64,000 nucleotides of DNA, from assembly GCA_000827325.1 (NCBI GenBank), contig KN832877.1, positions 1,178,001 through 1,242,000 on the forward strand. Direction: 5' to 3'. Below are positions 47,604 to 57,670 of the stretch, piece by piece. How positions within the stretch are numbered: position 1 is the stretch's first letter; every line of letters begins with the position of its first letter. The position numbers were made by a program, and so were the translations under genes. The notes below the pieces were generated by a model. The model had not been told where the DNA came from and did no database searches. It worked only from the letters and a program-made list of their open reading frames with translations. The stretch is from Oidiodendron maius Zn (taxonomy: Eukaryota; Ascomycota; Leotiomycetes; Myxotrichaceae).

Positions 47604-47924
47604 TTAGCTGCTAGAACCTAGAGTAATCACGCATGGAGTGGCACTTACGTAGCAGGTGGCTTGGCCGCTCAAAACACAAAGGTATGATTTGCCAGGGCAG
47701 TTGTGTGCGCTCTTCCAACCCTTGGAGTTCGCCGGAAGGCACTTAGGGTCGAACTTGTTGCGGGAGATCTGGCCCTGGTTGCCGCAAGCGGTGGTTCTCT
47801 TCTGTGTCAGGGCGAAGTCGTCACGTTCAGAAATATCAGCGACGTCGTGGGGTTCGGAGAAGCCAGCAGCGACGAGAGAAGAGGAAAGGAGGAGGACAGC
47901 AAGAGTAGAGAAGTTGAATTGCAT
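47604..47924 (-). CDS. small secreted cysteine-rich protein with Kex2 site
   Basis: A 106-residue precursor. Signal peptide of about 20 residues ends A-A-G. An acidic propeptide follows up to T-Q-K-R, a Kex2 cleavage site. The mature part would be about 63 residues with six cysteines, enough for three disulfides, separated by 14, 13, 6, 7 and 6 residues. A perfect GTAAGT follows the fifth cysteine codon; if it were used as a donor, the C-terminus would change and the sixth cysteine could be lost. The even cysteine count favours the unspliced form. The layout is that of fungal antimicrobial or effector-like peptides, but no family is recognised and no activity can be claimed. Confidence 0.7.
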   Translation of the reverse strand: MQFNFSTLAVLLLSSSLVAAGFSEPHDVADISERDDFALTQKRTTACGNQGQISRNKFDPKCLPANSKGWKSAHNCPGKSYLCVLSGQATCYVSATPCVITLGSSS

Positions 47925-49705
47925 TTTGAAAGTTGGAAAGGAGAGGTGATATATATATATGTGGTGGAGAAGTAGGCTTAGGTAGGCTGAGGATGCAGTC
48001 TAAAGATGCAGGGCAAGGATGCGAAAGAGGGATGCTATGGAAAATAGAGAAGCTGTTATGTGGACGATTGGGTTGTTATGAAAACGTTGATCTGAATGTT
48101 GTCTTCGTGGAAGCTTGATACCTCACCTTTATACCATGATTGCTCTCGCACAATAACGTCGAGTTCTATGGCAAAGGAGGCTGGAAGGCAGTGCTGTGTA
48201 TCCTTCTTGATTACACAGTAGAAAATCCCAAGCATATCCCCAGCCCCAAATCCTGAGACCCGGGTGGATGGTGCTTGAGTCCTCTTCCAAACTCGTGAAC
48301 ACTTACTCTGTGCAGCGTAGACTTGTATGAACTTTAATCGGAAACCCATCCGAAGGAAGCTATCCAAACCGTATTTCCGGGTCTATTTCTCCACAGGCTA
48401 CGTCCTTAGGGATGCGGAGTCGCTGCGGAAGCCAGTACTCAGCCATAGGTCGATCACTGAAGGCATTGGATCCCCTATTAATAGGATTGTCGTTTCTAGC
48501 TTCCTGAGATGGCCGGGGATGATTGGATGTTTAGATGTAGAGATCTGAGTAAGGCACCTCAAATCCTAATTTCCGTTACTATCCCTTTGAGAGGTGCCAA
48601 GCCTCAACTAGCTTTGTATTGACGCCTGAGCTTTACATCCTTAGCCATAGGCTTAACCTTATATCAGTAATCCATCTTCTCTGGATAATATTAACTCCGC
48701 TGTTGTTTAGGGACTGTGACTGTTGCAGCTATCTGCTGTATTATGTTTTATCTAACAAAAAGTGGTCTCCCAGCTCTCTTACTAGCATACTTATTATTAG
48801 CTAACTCTACCAATAATACATGCCCCTGCCTCTCCTGCACAACAATTCAGAATGGTAGATTCGGCTTTCAGGTTATGAAGCCCACAACTGTTATTAATAG
48901 GACTGCGCCAATCGAATACTCACTAATCATAAATCCCTCCTGGGTTTGTGTCAGAGGTCTCGTAGTGCTCTCGTCAGCATGGGCCTGTTTAGTCATGTAC
49001 TTAATACGAAATATTAAGCGGTAAGAAAGCACGCGACAAGTCTGCATCGGGAAACAGCAACCTCTGCATTAGGCAAGGCGCGTGCATGGGCCTGCTGCCG
49101 TTTTGGCGGGGGGATAAGAACCACGTTCCTTCTTGCTTTTCTCCTTCCCTCCTTTTCTCCTAATCTTAATACCGCCCCGACTACAGGCTCCTCCTTCTTC
49201 TTAGCCCTAGCACCTTGCATCTGGCCCTTCTGCCTCATTACGCTCTTATATGCTTGACTGCAAGCGCTGTAGTAGCTGAGATTAGGTGTAAGAGCACAGG
49301 GGCCTTGAGGAGTGTAAACACGAATATATGGGAAGCAGAAGATAACAGTCTCTATATTTTCTAGACCAAACGCTACCCTCTAAGGGTTAGCTAATACATA
49401 TAAACTAGAAAGGGTAAACAAAAACAGATTTCCTAAGCAATGATAGATCGCACAGATTACAACACTCCCTTTATTAGTTTGAACAAGCCAAGCTATAGAG
49501 TAGAGAATATACAATTATTAGAGGGGGGGATATTACTTTGTATGGTATGTAAGGATACAGTAGTATCGCTAAATAGAAAGTCTAATTGTAAGGGAACTGA
49601 ACTGTCGCTACATCCCAGAGCCGCACTGTCTTATCCTCTAATGCGGACGCCACCACCTTGTCGTCGGGCGAGAAGGCCACGGACTGAACCCGGTCTGTAT
49701 GCCCC
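47925..49705. other. intergenic, AT-rich, possible relics
   Basis: 1.8 kb with no supported gene. The stretch 48560-49020 and the part 49360-49600 are TA-rich, as in degraded repeats of fungi with repeat-induced point mutation, but no transposase or reverse-transcriptase motif is legible. Bases 49589-49705 are the out-of-frame continuation of the WD40 repeats. Confidence 0.4.
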
Positions 49706-50580
49706 TTAAGTGTCTGCAGGGTGGTGCCTGTCGCCACGCGCGTCCCAGAGCCGCACTGTCTTATCTACTGATGCAGACGCCACCACCTTGCCGTCAGGGG
49801 AGAAGGCCACGGACTGGACCAAGTCTGTATGTCCCTTAAGCGTCTCTAGGGCGGCGCCCGTTGCCGCGTCCCAGAGCCGCACCGTCTTGTCAACCGATGC
49901 AGACGCCACTACCTTGCCACTAGGCGAGAAGGCCACGGACTGGACCGAGTCTGAATGCCCCTTAAGCTTCTGTAGGGGGGTGCCTGTCGCCGCGTCCCAG
50001 AGCCGCACCGTCTTGTCATGCGATGCAGACGCTACCACCTTGCCATCGGGGGAGAAGGCTATGAACTGGACCCAGTCTGTATGCCCCTTAAACGTCTGTA
50101 GGGCGGCGCCTGTCACCGCGTCCCAGAGCCGCACTATCTTGTCTACCGATGCAGACGCCACCACCTTGCCGTCGGGCGAGAAGGCCACGGACCAGACCCA
50201 GTCCGTATGCCCCTTAAGTGTCTGCAGGGCGGCGCCTGTCGCCGCATCCCAGAGCCGCACTGTCTTGTCCACCGATGCGGACACCACTACCATGCCGTCA
50301 GGCGAGAAGGCTACGGACCGGACCGAGTCTATATGCCCTTTGAGCGCCTGTAGGGCGGTGCCTGTCGCCGCATCCCAGAGCTGTACTGTTTTATCATCCG
50401 ATGCAGACGCCACCACCTTGCCGTTAGGCGAGAAGGCCACGGACCGGACACGGTCTGTATGCCCCTTAAGCGTTTGCTGAGGGTCGCCTGTCACCGCGTC
50501 CCAGAGCTGCACTGTCTTGTATACCGATGCAGACGCCACCACCTTGCCGTCGGGCAAGAAGGTCACGGACCAGACCCAGT
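49589..50580 (-). repeat. WD40 tandem array, about eight 126-bp units
   Basis: Each unit is 126 bases and highly alike at DNA level: CCAGAGCCGCAC and GGCGAGAAGGCCACGGAC recur throughout on the plus strand. The last unit (49589-49705) is out of frame with the rest. Confidence 0.9.
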
Positions 50581-52221
50581 CTCTATGCAGGGCGGTGCCT
50601 GTCCTTCGAGTTTTAAATATTGGTAGATGTGGTAGTTTCTCTAATATAGTCCTTGCTGTGGTGTCCCGCGATATGCTGTTTGGCACTAGTTGTAGCGTAG
50701 TTGAAGAATCCTTGGTAGAAGATGCATTTGCGGAGATGTCTGATTTGAGCGCAGGTAGAGTTGCTTCCTCTTCTGTAGAGAGTTGCCCAGCTGTTGACTC
50801 CGAATGTGACGTAGCAAGCGGCTTGCGTGTGACCGTAAAAGGACTAGAAACAGCCGATAGGTTGCTATCTGATGTAGAGCGTGATTGGGAAGAGGATTGC
50901 GGATGAGAAGACTCTATTCGCCAAGACAAAGGCAAGCTATGCGATTTTAGGCCATCATGAGTGCTTGTATTAAAGCCCGTGGTAGAGGCAGAATGGTCTA
51001 GAAGTCTGGGCGTCTCTAGAGTCTGGTGTTGAAGATGTTCTGGGCGCTCTCTGGCGTTAGGGCCTGGGTGGGTTTCAGTTAGCGTATAGAACTAGAGCCA
51101 AAAAAAATACAAATATATAAATGATATAAAAAATTAGAGCATGTTCGGGAACAAATATTTGTACACCTACCTGAGATAATCCACGCGTGATTCAAGGCTT
51201 GTGAAGCTAAAGGCCTCTGCGTTGGACTAGTCTTAAGAAGTTCCTTGATGAAATTAGAGCATAAGCTTTTAATTCCACTATCTAGGAGAGCGTCGTAAGG
51301 ATATAACGACTTATCCTCGCAATATTTTAATAGAGATTTACCTGGTGGAAATGGAATAACGCCAGTAACTAATCGATATGTAATGCATCCAACTGCCCAT
51401 AGATCAACAGCATTAGTATATTCCCTGCTTGGTGCATCTAGGTATTCAAGGATTTCAGGAGCCATATAAGACTGAGTGCCACCTTTAGTTCGATACGCCG
51501 TTGTCTCAGTCAATCTCTTACTTAATCCAAAGTCGGCAAGCTTAATCCACCACTTGGGTGGCCCATTAACTACCAAAACATTCTGCAGTATGTTGATATT
51601 AGCGAATAAGATCTTTAAAGACGACCGTTATGGCGGTTTTTACCTGCGGCTTAAGGTCGCGATGTGCAAAAGACTCCGCGTGCATAATCTCTAATCCTAA
51701 AAGTATCTGCTCGGTAATATCGCGAGCCTCGATTTCTGGTATTCTGCCGGAATGTGCCTTTACATTTGTTTCAAGATCCCCTAGTGGAATATATTCCATT
51801 GCTAAGAAGACATCATAGCCATCCCTAAACCAGCCAAAGAAATCAACAAATACAGCAGCTTCTTTAGACTGTTCTAAGTTAGTAGAGGCTAAAGACTATA
51901 CCCCATCTAAATTGGACTTGCCTTAGGCTTTGAGAACTCTAATAGTGCTTTTAGCTCCTTCTCACACTCATCATTACTTAAATTTGCGCTTGCTGTTGGA
52001 ATCCTTTTCACTGCCCTTGTCTTCCCATCCTCTATATCTTTCTCTAGGCGTACTTCACCAAAGCCTCCACGACCCAAGAGCCGCTCGATCTTCCATACTT
52101 TTGTTTGCGGTCTTCGCCTAATATTTCTTGCTGGATCTGTTATATAGTGTATCTCCTCCACTCGATCTTTATAGACTGTCGCGTTGATTTGCCAGTGCTC
52201 GATGTCGGATTTAGAAGTCAT
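49706..52221 (-). CDS. Ser/Thr protein kinase fused to WD40 repeats
   Basis: Exons 51922-52221, 51644-51868, 51171-51582 and 49706-51063 give 764 residues. Kinase parts: G-R-G-G-F-G-E-V (50-57), Lys72 in A-V-K, H-R-D-L-K-P-Q-N at 169-176 and D-F-G at 192-194, then A-P-E-I-L and D-L-W-A-V-G, so it should be active. The first intron (51869-51921) is GC-AG with GCAAGT. The third acceptor, at 51064, follows a CTAAC branch. A Ser-rich linker (about 313-470) leads to seven WD40 units of 42 residues with nearly identical sequence ([15 protein letters not shown]). The frame then shifts because of four extra bases near 49736-49739 and stops at 49706; an eighth unit lies out of frame. The layout resembles NLR-like fungal recognition proteins, with a kinase in place of the NACHT part. 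Confidence 0.88.
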
Positions 52222-53239
52222 CTTTCGTAGGTAGGATGAAAGGAGTTACGAGCGCAGCTTCGCGCGGCAATGTTGTCCATGCCAATATCCGACAAAAGTG
52301 GGTAGAGCTATCGACCCGATCGTATATAAGCTCGACGCGTCTATTCAGAGGTGTTGTCAGCATGTAGTTGCGGTTGATCTTGTTCCTGAAGTCCATTTGG
52401 CAGGATAGAGCTGGCGCGTAGCTTGATCTCCGCCCGGCTTGACCTCGGGCCAATCAGCCTTAATATATATTAAGTAGTTTGAAGCCTCAAATTTCTGCCC
52501 TTGTAATAAGGCAGAACTTTATTAAGTGTGTCTTGATTTACCGCGCTGCGTTCCCTGCGGAAATGCCAGATGCTTGAGCATGCCAAATGGTCGAAATGTC
52601 CTGAATGCATATTATCAAGGGACACCGCAGTCATTAAGCAGTGCCGATAACGTTTACAGTTCAGGAGTCGCAGTACAGGTACCACTATATCGGTATAGTG
52701 AGTTGGAGTTGGTGAAGCCCAAACTGCCGTGTCATCATTTCTCCACACTCAGTTTGGCAAAATGCCAAAGCAAATTTTTTTGTATATTTAGAACACTCAG
52801 ACGGCCTACTTTGTTCCTCGATAAATGCAACTGTAACTATTCACACTCTCTAGGTTGACTTGCGTGGTTGTTGTAGGCGGCACAGCAGAAGCGATCATAC
52901 TGCACGTAAAATCCACTAGGAAAGGGGCGTGCTCGCGTACAGAATGCTGGACTGTAGGTCTAACGATCTCCGAAATCTCATGTGCCAAATTCCTAAATCC
53001 GGAGCTGATTCCTGATGAAAGTTACTGAGGTAAACTGAGGTATCTTCCTCACTTTCGCAAAGGGGATGTGCTGAGTTACAGCAAGCGTAATAGTACTGTT
53101 TGCCCTTCTCAACTCACTCTCTAAAAGTAACGCGTGTGCACGTGGCCCGCGTTGCTGGCTACTTGACGACAACCTGCGATCTTCCATGAGAGTGTAAACA
53201 CCTGATCTTCGACAATTAAAACCACTGTTGCAGCCCGCA
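52222..53239. other. divergent promoter region, kinase-WD40 and FTA1
   Basis: About 1 kb with no supported gene. An E-box with CACGTGGC context lies at 53139-53146, about 95 bases before the FTA1 ATG. Confidence 0.45.
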
Positions 53240-54289
53240 ATGGTGTCGGGAGGTGCGGCTCGAAATCCCTATCCTCTTTATAATACAACCTTCACCTTAC
53301 ATCGCCTCTCACCCATCTACAGCGGCCTCGACGCGCCCCTCGACGACACTACTCTCGTGCCCTACGCGAGACGTTTCCGCGATATCTTAGTCGGCGATGT
53401 CCTTAGAGGTGTGCGCGTAGGATTGGGATCGGACGAGGATGTGTTGGCGCACGTGGGAGCTTTACAAACAGTAACGTGGAAGATTCTGGTCCTGGAGGAT
53501 ACCTGGGATTCTTCTTCTGCGATAGACGAGTCGCAGGCGGACGTGACCATTGCGTTTGCACCCGGGAGAGGGATCTATGTCAACATCACGTACGAGAGGG
53601 CAAATTACGTAGCGATTTTGTTGAGGAGCAAAAAGGCATACCCGGATGGGGAGGGGCGTGGGTTCGAGCGGTTTCCGCTGCTTTTGACTCGTATGCCCGG
53701 TTCATTGCGGGAGACCTTTACAGAGTTCTTGGAGAGCAGTTTTGATGCGAGGGTCTCTCCGCTACGCATCGGCCGGTCGTATCTTCCTTCCATTTTCGAG
53801 TCATACGTTCGAAGTTGCCTGGTCGGAGAAGATGGCGAGGAGACAAGTCTCGAGGAGAGTAGTGGCACACTGAAGAAGATTCTAAAAGATGTGCAAGTCG
53901 TTGTTGGCTTCGACCTCCATTCCGGTGACGCAGCGCTCAAAACTGTTGACATGATCATCGCGAGGGACGATCTGCCACATTTTCTACAGCGAGGTAGCAA
54001 AATCCCAAAGAAGCCAACAGCGAAAGACTCACCCAAAATGCCATTTATGGAAGCCCTGACATTATACGTACACACGCATTTGGCTTTGAACCTGGGACAT
54101 GAGGATGTCAATATACGGAGAGTTGCGTGTGGCGCTTTTGTATTGGGTGCTGAGGGCAAAGCAAAGCTGACCGAGCCGATAGAATTTGATGGAGACAATG
54201 CTCAAGGTCGCGCAACAGCAATATTGATAGACGATTTGATCCAGTTTGCTGAAGGAGCAGTCATGTCCAAAGCAGGTGACGCCCGATGA
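53240..54289 (+). CDS. FTA1: Fta1, Sim4 kinetochore complex subunit (CENP-L)
   Basis: Inner-kinetochore protein, the fungal counterpart of CENP-L, which pairs with CENP-N/Mis15 on centromeric chromatin. Single exon, 349 residues, near the family's usual length. The N-terminal signature Y-N-T-T-F-T-L-H-R-L-S-P-I-Y at about 13-26 is characteristic of Fta1. Further blocks are Y-A-R-R-F-R-D-I-L-V-G-D-V-L-R-G-V-R-V-G, the K-I-L-V region and a mixed alpha/beta C-terminal half ending R-A-T-A-I-L-I-D-D-L. The start is the ATG at 53240; the upstream TTG frame extension is ignored. The divergent neighbour is the kinase-WD40 gene, with no functional link suspected. Confidence 0.88.
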   Translation: MVSGGAARNPYPLYNTTFTLHRLSPIYSGLDAPLDDTTLVPYARRFRDILVGDVLRGVRVGLGSDEDVLAHVGALQTVTWKILVLEDTWDSSSAIDESQADVTIAFAPGRGIYVNITYERANYVAILLRSKKAYPDGEGRGFERFPLLLTRMPGSLRETFTEFLESSFDARVSPLRIGRSYLPSIFESYVRSCLVGEDGEETSLEESSGTLKKILKDVQVVVGFDLHSGDAALKTVDMIIARDDLPHFLQRGSKIPKKPTAKDSPKMPFMEALTLYVHTHLALNLGHEDVNIRRVACGAFVLGAEGKAKLTEPIEFDGDNAQGRATAILIDDLIQFAEGAVMSKAGDAR

Positions 54290-55073
54290 AAACTATATCG
54301 ATGAATGGGATTTCTCCGCAACCTCGGTAACCTCAGTATCTGACTTGGATATCATTCGATATGCTGCTTTTGTGCTGCAGTATCTAACTGTTAGCTATAC
54401 AATGATGTTGGACAATTACCTCGTCTCAATCGCCACGGTAATAAAATACCTGATAAGAGACCCTGCGAGCCAAGGGATAGTTACGTATTTCGGCTGCAGC
54501 ACAGTGGGAATACATTTGCTTGCACTTCGCCCAAGGTACAGTAGGTTCCATTTTCATGTTATTCTCAAATGCAGTCTAACCCGTTCAATAGCTACAATCA
54601 CGTCATGTCCGTGCAAACTTGAAAATGAGCAAGACATTATCTTGCGTCTAATGAATATCAAAGCGAAGGCACCTCTCTCCACGCCAGTAACTCGAGGCGA
54701 TCAACAACCATAATGCACAGTTAGGAGAGAGGAGGTACTCGTCAAATCGAGGGTGACAGACTTGGCTCCCGTAGAGAAGCAATAAACATCATTCCCTCAG
54801 GGATTCTTGGGATACATTTAATGACCTCTGTTAGATAGTTCTCATTCGCCGTGTCTTAGACGCTATCACAGCACAGTAAACGGGAGAGACTTCAGATACT
54901 TCTATGCAAGACCGATTTGTTAGTCTATCATTGCCATTGCAGACTATCCCATGGCCTATCAATTATTGCCCAGTAACCCATCCTAGCTCAAGAGCAGAGT
55001 GTACATAGATAAACAAAAGAAAGTGGAGAAGTTGGTCGCCTTTACAAACCATGCCGCCAAATACACATAACAT
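54290..55073. other. convergent intergenic region
   Basis: 780 bases between the FTA1 and OM14-like 3' ends. An open frame at 54246-54713 overlaps the FTA1 C-terminus in another frame and is not convincing. Confidence 0.45.
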
Positions 55074-55772
55074 CTACTTCTTTGCCGGGTACCTATTCTT
55101 GAGGAGATACCTGCCGATTAATTAGTAGTCTGTAGCCGAAATAATAAATTATCATAAGGCTTGAGGTATATGGAACTCACGAGCTCAAGTAGTAATCGGC
55201 CGCAACGAATAAGCCCACAACACCAGCCCAAGCTCCTGCAACCTTCCATGTCAACTCCCCAGCGGCATATTTTCTATATGCGCCAAATCCCAGCCCTGCA
55301 CTCAGTGCAACAACAGCGATCGCATTACCTATCACAACAGGATTATCTTCATTGGCCTCTAAGCTTCGGATTCCCTTGCGCGCCTTGGCTGCGGCTTTCT
55401 TCTCATCGTCGACAAGCTTGTCGAATACCTCGCGTGCTTTTCCTTCAGCAATCTCGGCTTCGCGCTCCAGACGTGCTCGTTGTGTTTCAGTCTGCACTGG
55501 CTGCGAAGAGAAATCAGAGGATACGGTGTGCACAGACGGCGTATCGACATCGATCAAGGATGATGTGCTTGTGCTCTCGGTGGGGGTGATTTGTGGCTGA
55601 GGAGGGGCGCGTTTCTATTCACATTTATATTAGCATCACAATATTGGCTTCAGTGACATTGATATTTTATTTTTCATGTAAATCATGAGAAAAGAAGTCA
55701 TAGTCGGCGCTGGAGACATACCTCCTCAACTGTTTGCTGAGGCCCTTTGGCGGCAGCTGCTGCGTAAGACAT
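55074..55772 (-). CDS. OM14-like mitochondrial outer-membrane protein
   Basis: Exons 55722-55772, 55181-55614 and 55074-55110 give 173 residues. The start M-S-Y-A-A-A-A-A-K-G-P-Q-Q is typical of this fungal family. A charged helical middle (E-R-E-A-E-I-A-E-G-K-A-R-E-V-F-D-K-L) is followed by two hydrophobic segments: G-N-A-I-A-V-V-A-L-S-A-G-L-G-F-G and W-K-V-A-G-A-W-A-G-V-V-G-L-F-V. The third exon is only 37 bases. It uses a GTGAGT donor at 55180 and ends Y-L-L-K-N-R-Y-P-A-K-K, a basic tail that OM14-like proteins should have; without it the frame stops at L-S-S (55177). In yeast, Om14 is an outer-membrane receptor for the ribosome-associated NAC. Assignment to Om14 is by layout and memory, not alignment. 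Confidence 0.75.
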
Positions 55773-56311
55773 TGTTGCTTTTGAAGTTGTTAGAGGTGGT
55801 ACGCTAAATCGTCTCTCGTAATGGGCTATAGGAGACATACATGTAGGAACAGGTGAGAGGAAATGATCTGGTGAGGAGGTGTATTGAAGAGGATCCGCTA
55901 ATGTGGTTTAGAAGAAGGGTTGTTGTGCCTGGGTTCATGCCTCCCCAAAACTGGGTTAACGCTAAGTCTTGATAGGACTAAGTGTGGCTTGAGCTGGGTA
56001 TCTTGCCCGCGATGACGTAGCGGTTCAATTGTGGGAACCTTACATAAGAATTTACTGTGGAACAATGGGTTTCCACAAATGCCTTCATAGAATTATATGT
56101 TGATCCCACAGATACAAAGTATCTGAGCGTAGCTATTTGTGTTACTAGTTTGAAGTTGTTGAAAAGCTATAGAGATATTAGTGAGGTCAGGGAAGAAGAT
56201 ATCTACAATAGAGATTGCGTTCAATAGGGCTTACTCACTGGGCAGAGAATAGGTCTGATTGTGGGTTGCCATTGTAGGAGGTATTGTAGGTGAAGAACAA
56301 GGCAATATATT
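55773..56311. other. divergent intergenic region
   Basis: 539 bases upstream of both the OM14-like gene and the SRR1-like relic. AT-rich; nothing else seen. Confidence 0.45.
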
Positions 56312-56882
56312 GTGAGAGTGGCCGTATCCTTGGCTGAAGATCGATGTGGATATAAAGAGATGGATTTTATTGTGAAGACAAAATATCAGGAGGGAAGCTT
56401 GAGATTGCCTGATGAGCTGAAAAATACAGAGACGATGGCGGGATATATGAGAGGCACGGCCCGCTCATATACGCGGCATGCAGCGGTCGAGATAATAGCT
56501 GGAATTTTGAGGGAGGAGCGTTCTAGTGATATCCTCTGTTACGCTCAAGATCCAGCTTACGATAATGTCGATAAGGGGTTCTTGAAACATTGGAATCACA
56601 CCCCTTAAGGATCCGAAAGGGTCCTTGAAGGTCGATAGTAACACGCTTGTCATCTCAATCAGTCCAGACATTCCTGTCAAGCAGATTGTTGCCGGCAGAC
56701 AGTTTCCTGGCTGGATGATATGGAATACTGTTGTTGAACTAGAAGAGTATAAGAGGAAAACGGGAAGGGAAATGCTTCCTCTCGAGTGCAAAATATGGTT
56801 CAGCAATATCAACAACAGATATTCTAAGACGGCGACGGGCTCTTCGAAGATGTTACAGTGTGCATATAAAAGAACCTTTTAG
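56312..56882 (+). pseudogene. SRR1-like domain gene, frameshifted
   Basis: The first frame (from 56312; first ATG at 56360) ends L-C-Y-A-Q-D-P-A-Y-D-N-V-D-K-G-F-L-K. The frame at 56592-56882 continues G-I-T-P-L-K-D-P-K-G-S-L-K-V-D, then S-I-S-P-D-I-P-V-K-Q-I-V and W-M-I-W-N-T-V. Together these are the consecutive blocks of the SRR1-like domain of fungal and plant proteins. The frame changes between 56588 and 56592 with no room for an intron. The usual N-terminal block of the domain was not found, so it also looks truncated at the 5' side. A single-base sequencing error could explain the shift alone, in which case it would be a short gene. Confidence 0.65.
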
Positions 56883-57670
56883 GCCATTTTTGTGGTAGCC
56901 TCTTCTCTATACATGGAGTATACCTTGGGTTGCTTGGACAGGACTGTCTTCTATGTTTGGATCGGGAAGTTAGGTCAGCATTGAGGTACCGCGTGAAAAT
57001 TTAATATTAATTGACGCGGACTAAATTTATTGTGCTGGAAGAGGAGAGAGGACAATGTGCATTAAAAATTTTGTCTCTAATAAAGAAAATTGCCTTCCAC
57101 TACGTATCTTGACTCCCCTCGAATTTGACTTATGACTCAGCAATATTCGTAGGAGGCTTTCCAGGACGCTGACAATACGTTCGGGAAACTCACGATATAC
57201 AAACGAAAAACTACTTCAAGTCACTCCCATCACTAGCTGCAATTCAAATGTAAATAGTTGCAGCGAACAGCAAATTTATTCGGTTCTGCTGGTCCTGACT
57301 TTGACTGCTCTGATATAAGTCACTCGTATCCTACTAGCAGGTAATTTTAGCATCACAGTGGTGGTGCTACTAGTATAGGTAGAGAGCAAGCAGTCAAAGT
57401 TAAACGATATGCCGCAAGTTGGTTGTTCGTAGCCATCAATTTCAAAAACTTTTGATTGATCTTTTGCGCCATGCTTGAAAGCCAACACTTCTATCGAATT
57501 TTCAAGATACGATAATATATACATCAAAAAACACCCCAAAAAAACAGTTCGTTGATTTCATTTCAAGAGACATTCCGTGTCATCAGGAACAGAATATCCA
57601 AAAAGAATCTATATCTTTCTGAATTTCCCTCCTCCTTTTTCCCCCGGAGCGTTTTTGTTTAAAAATACAA
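56883..57670. other. convergent intergenic region
   Basis: 790 bases; AT-rich. The 87-codon minus frame at 57276-57539 is not convincing. Nothing else seen. Confidence 0.45.

Noticed and set aside
48560-49250. possible transposon relic
   Set aside because: It is TA-rich and repeat-like, but no terminal repeats, target duplication or transposase motif could be read.
49710-50480. 256-codon plus-strand frame with repeated Ser/Ala/Thr motif
   Set aside because: It is the antisense of the WD40 array; its regular repetition follows from the 126-base unit.
54246-54713. 155-codon frame overlapping the FTA1 3' end
   Set aside because: It starts inside FTA1 in another frame and shows no recognisable motif; most likely 3' untranslated sequence.
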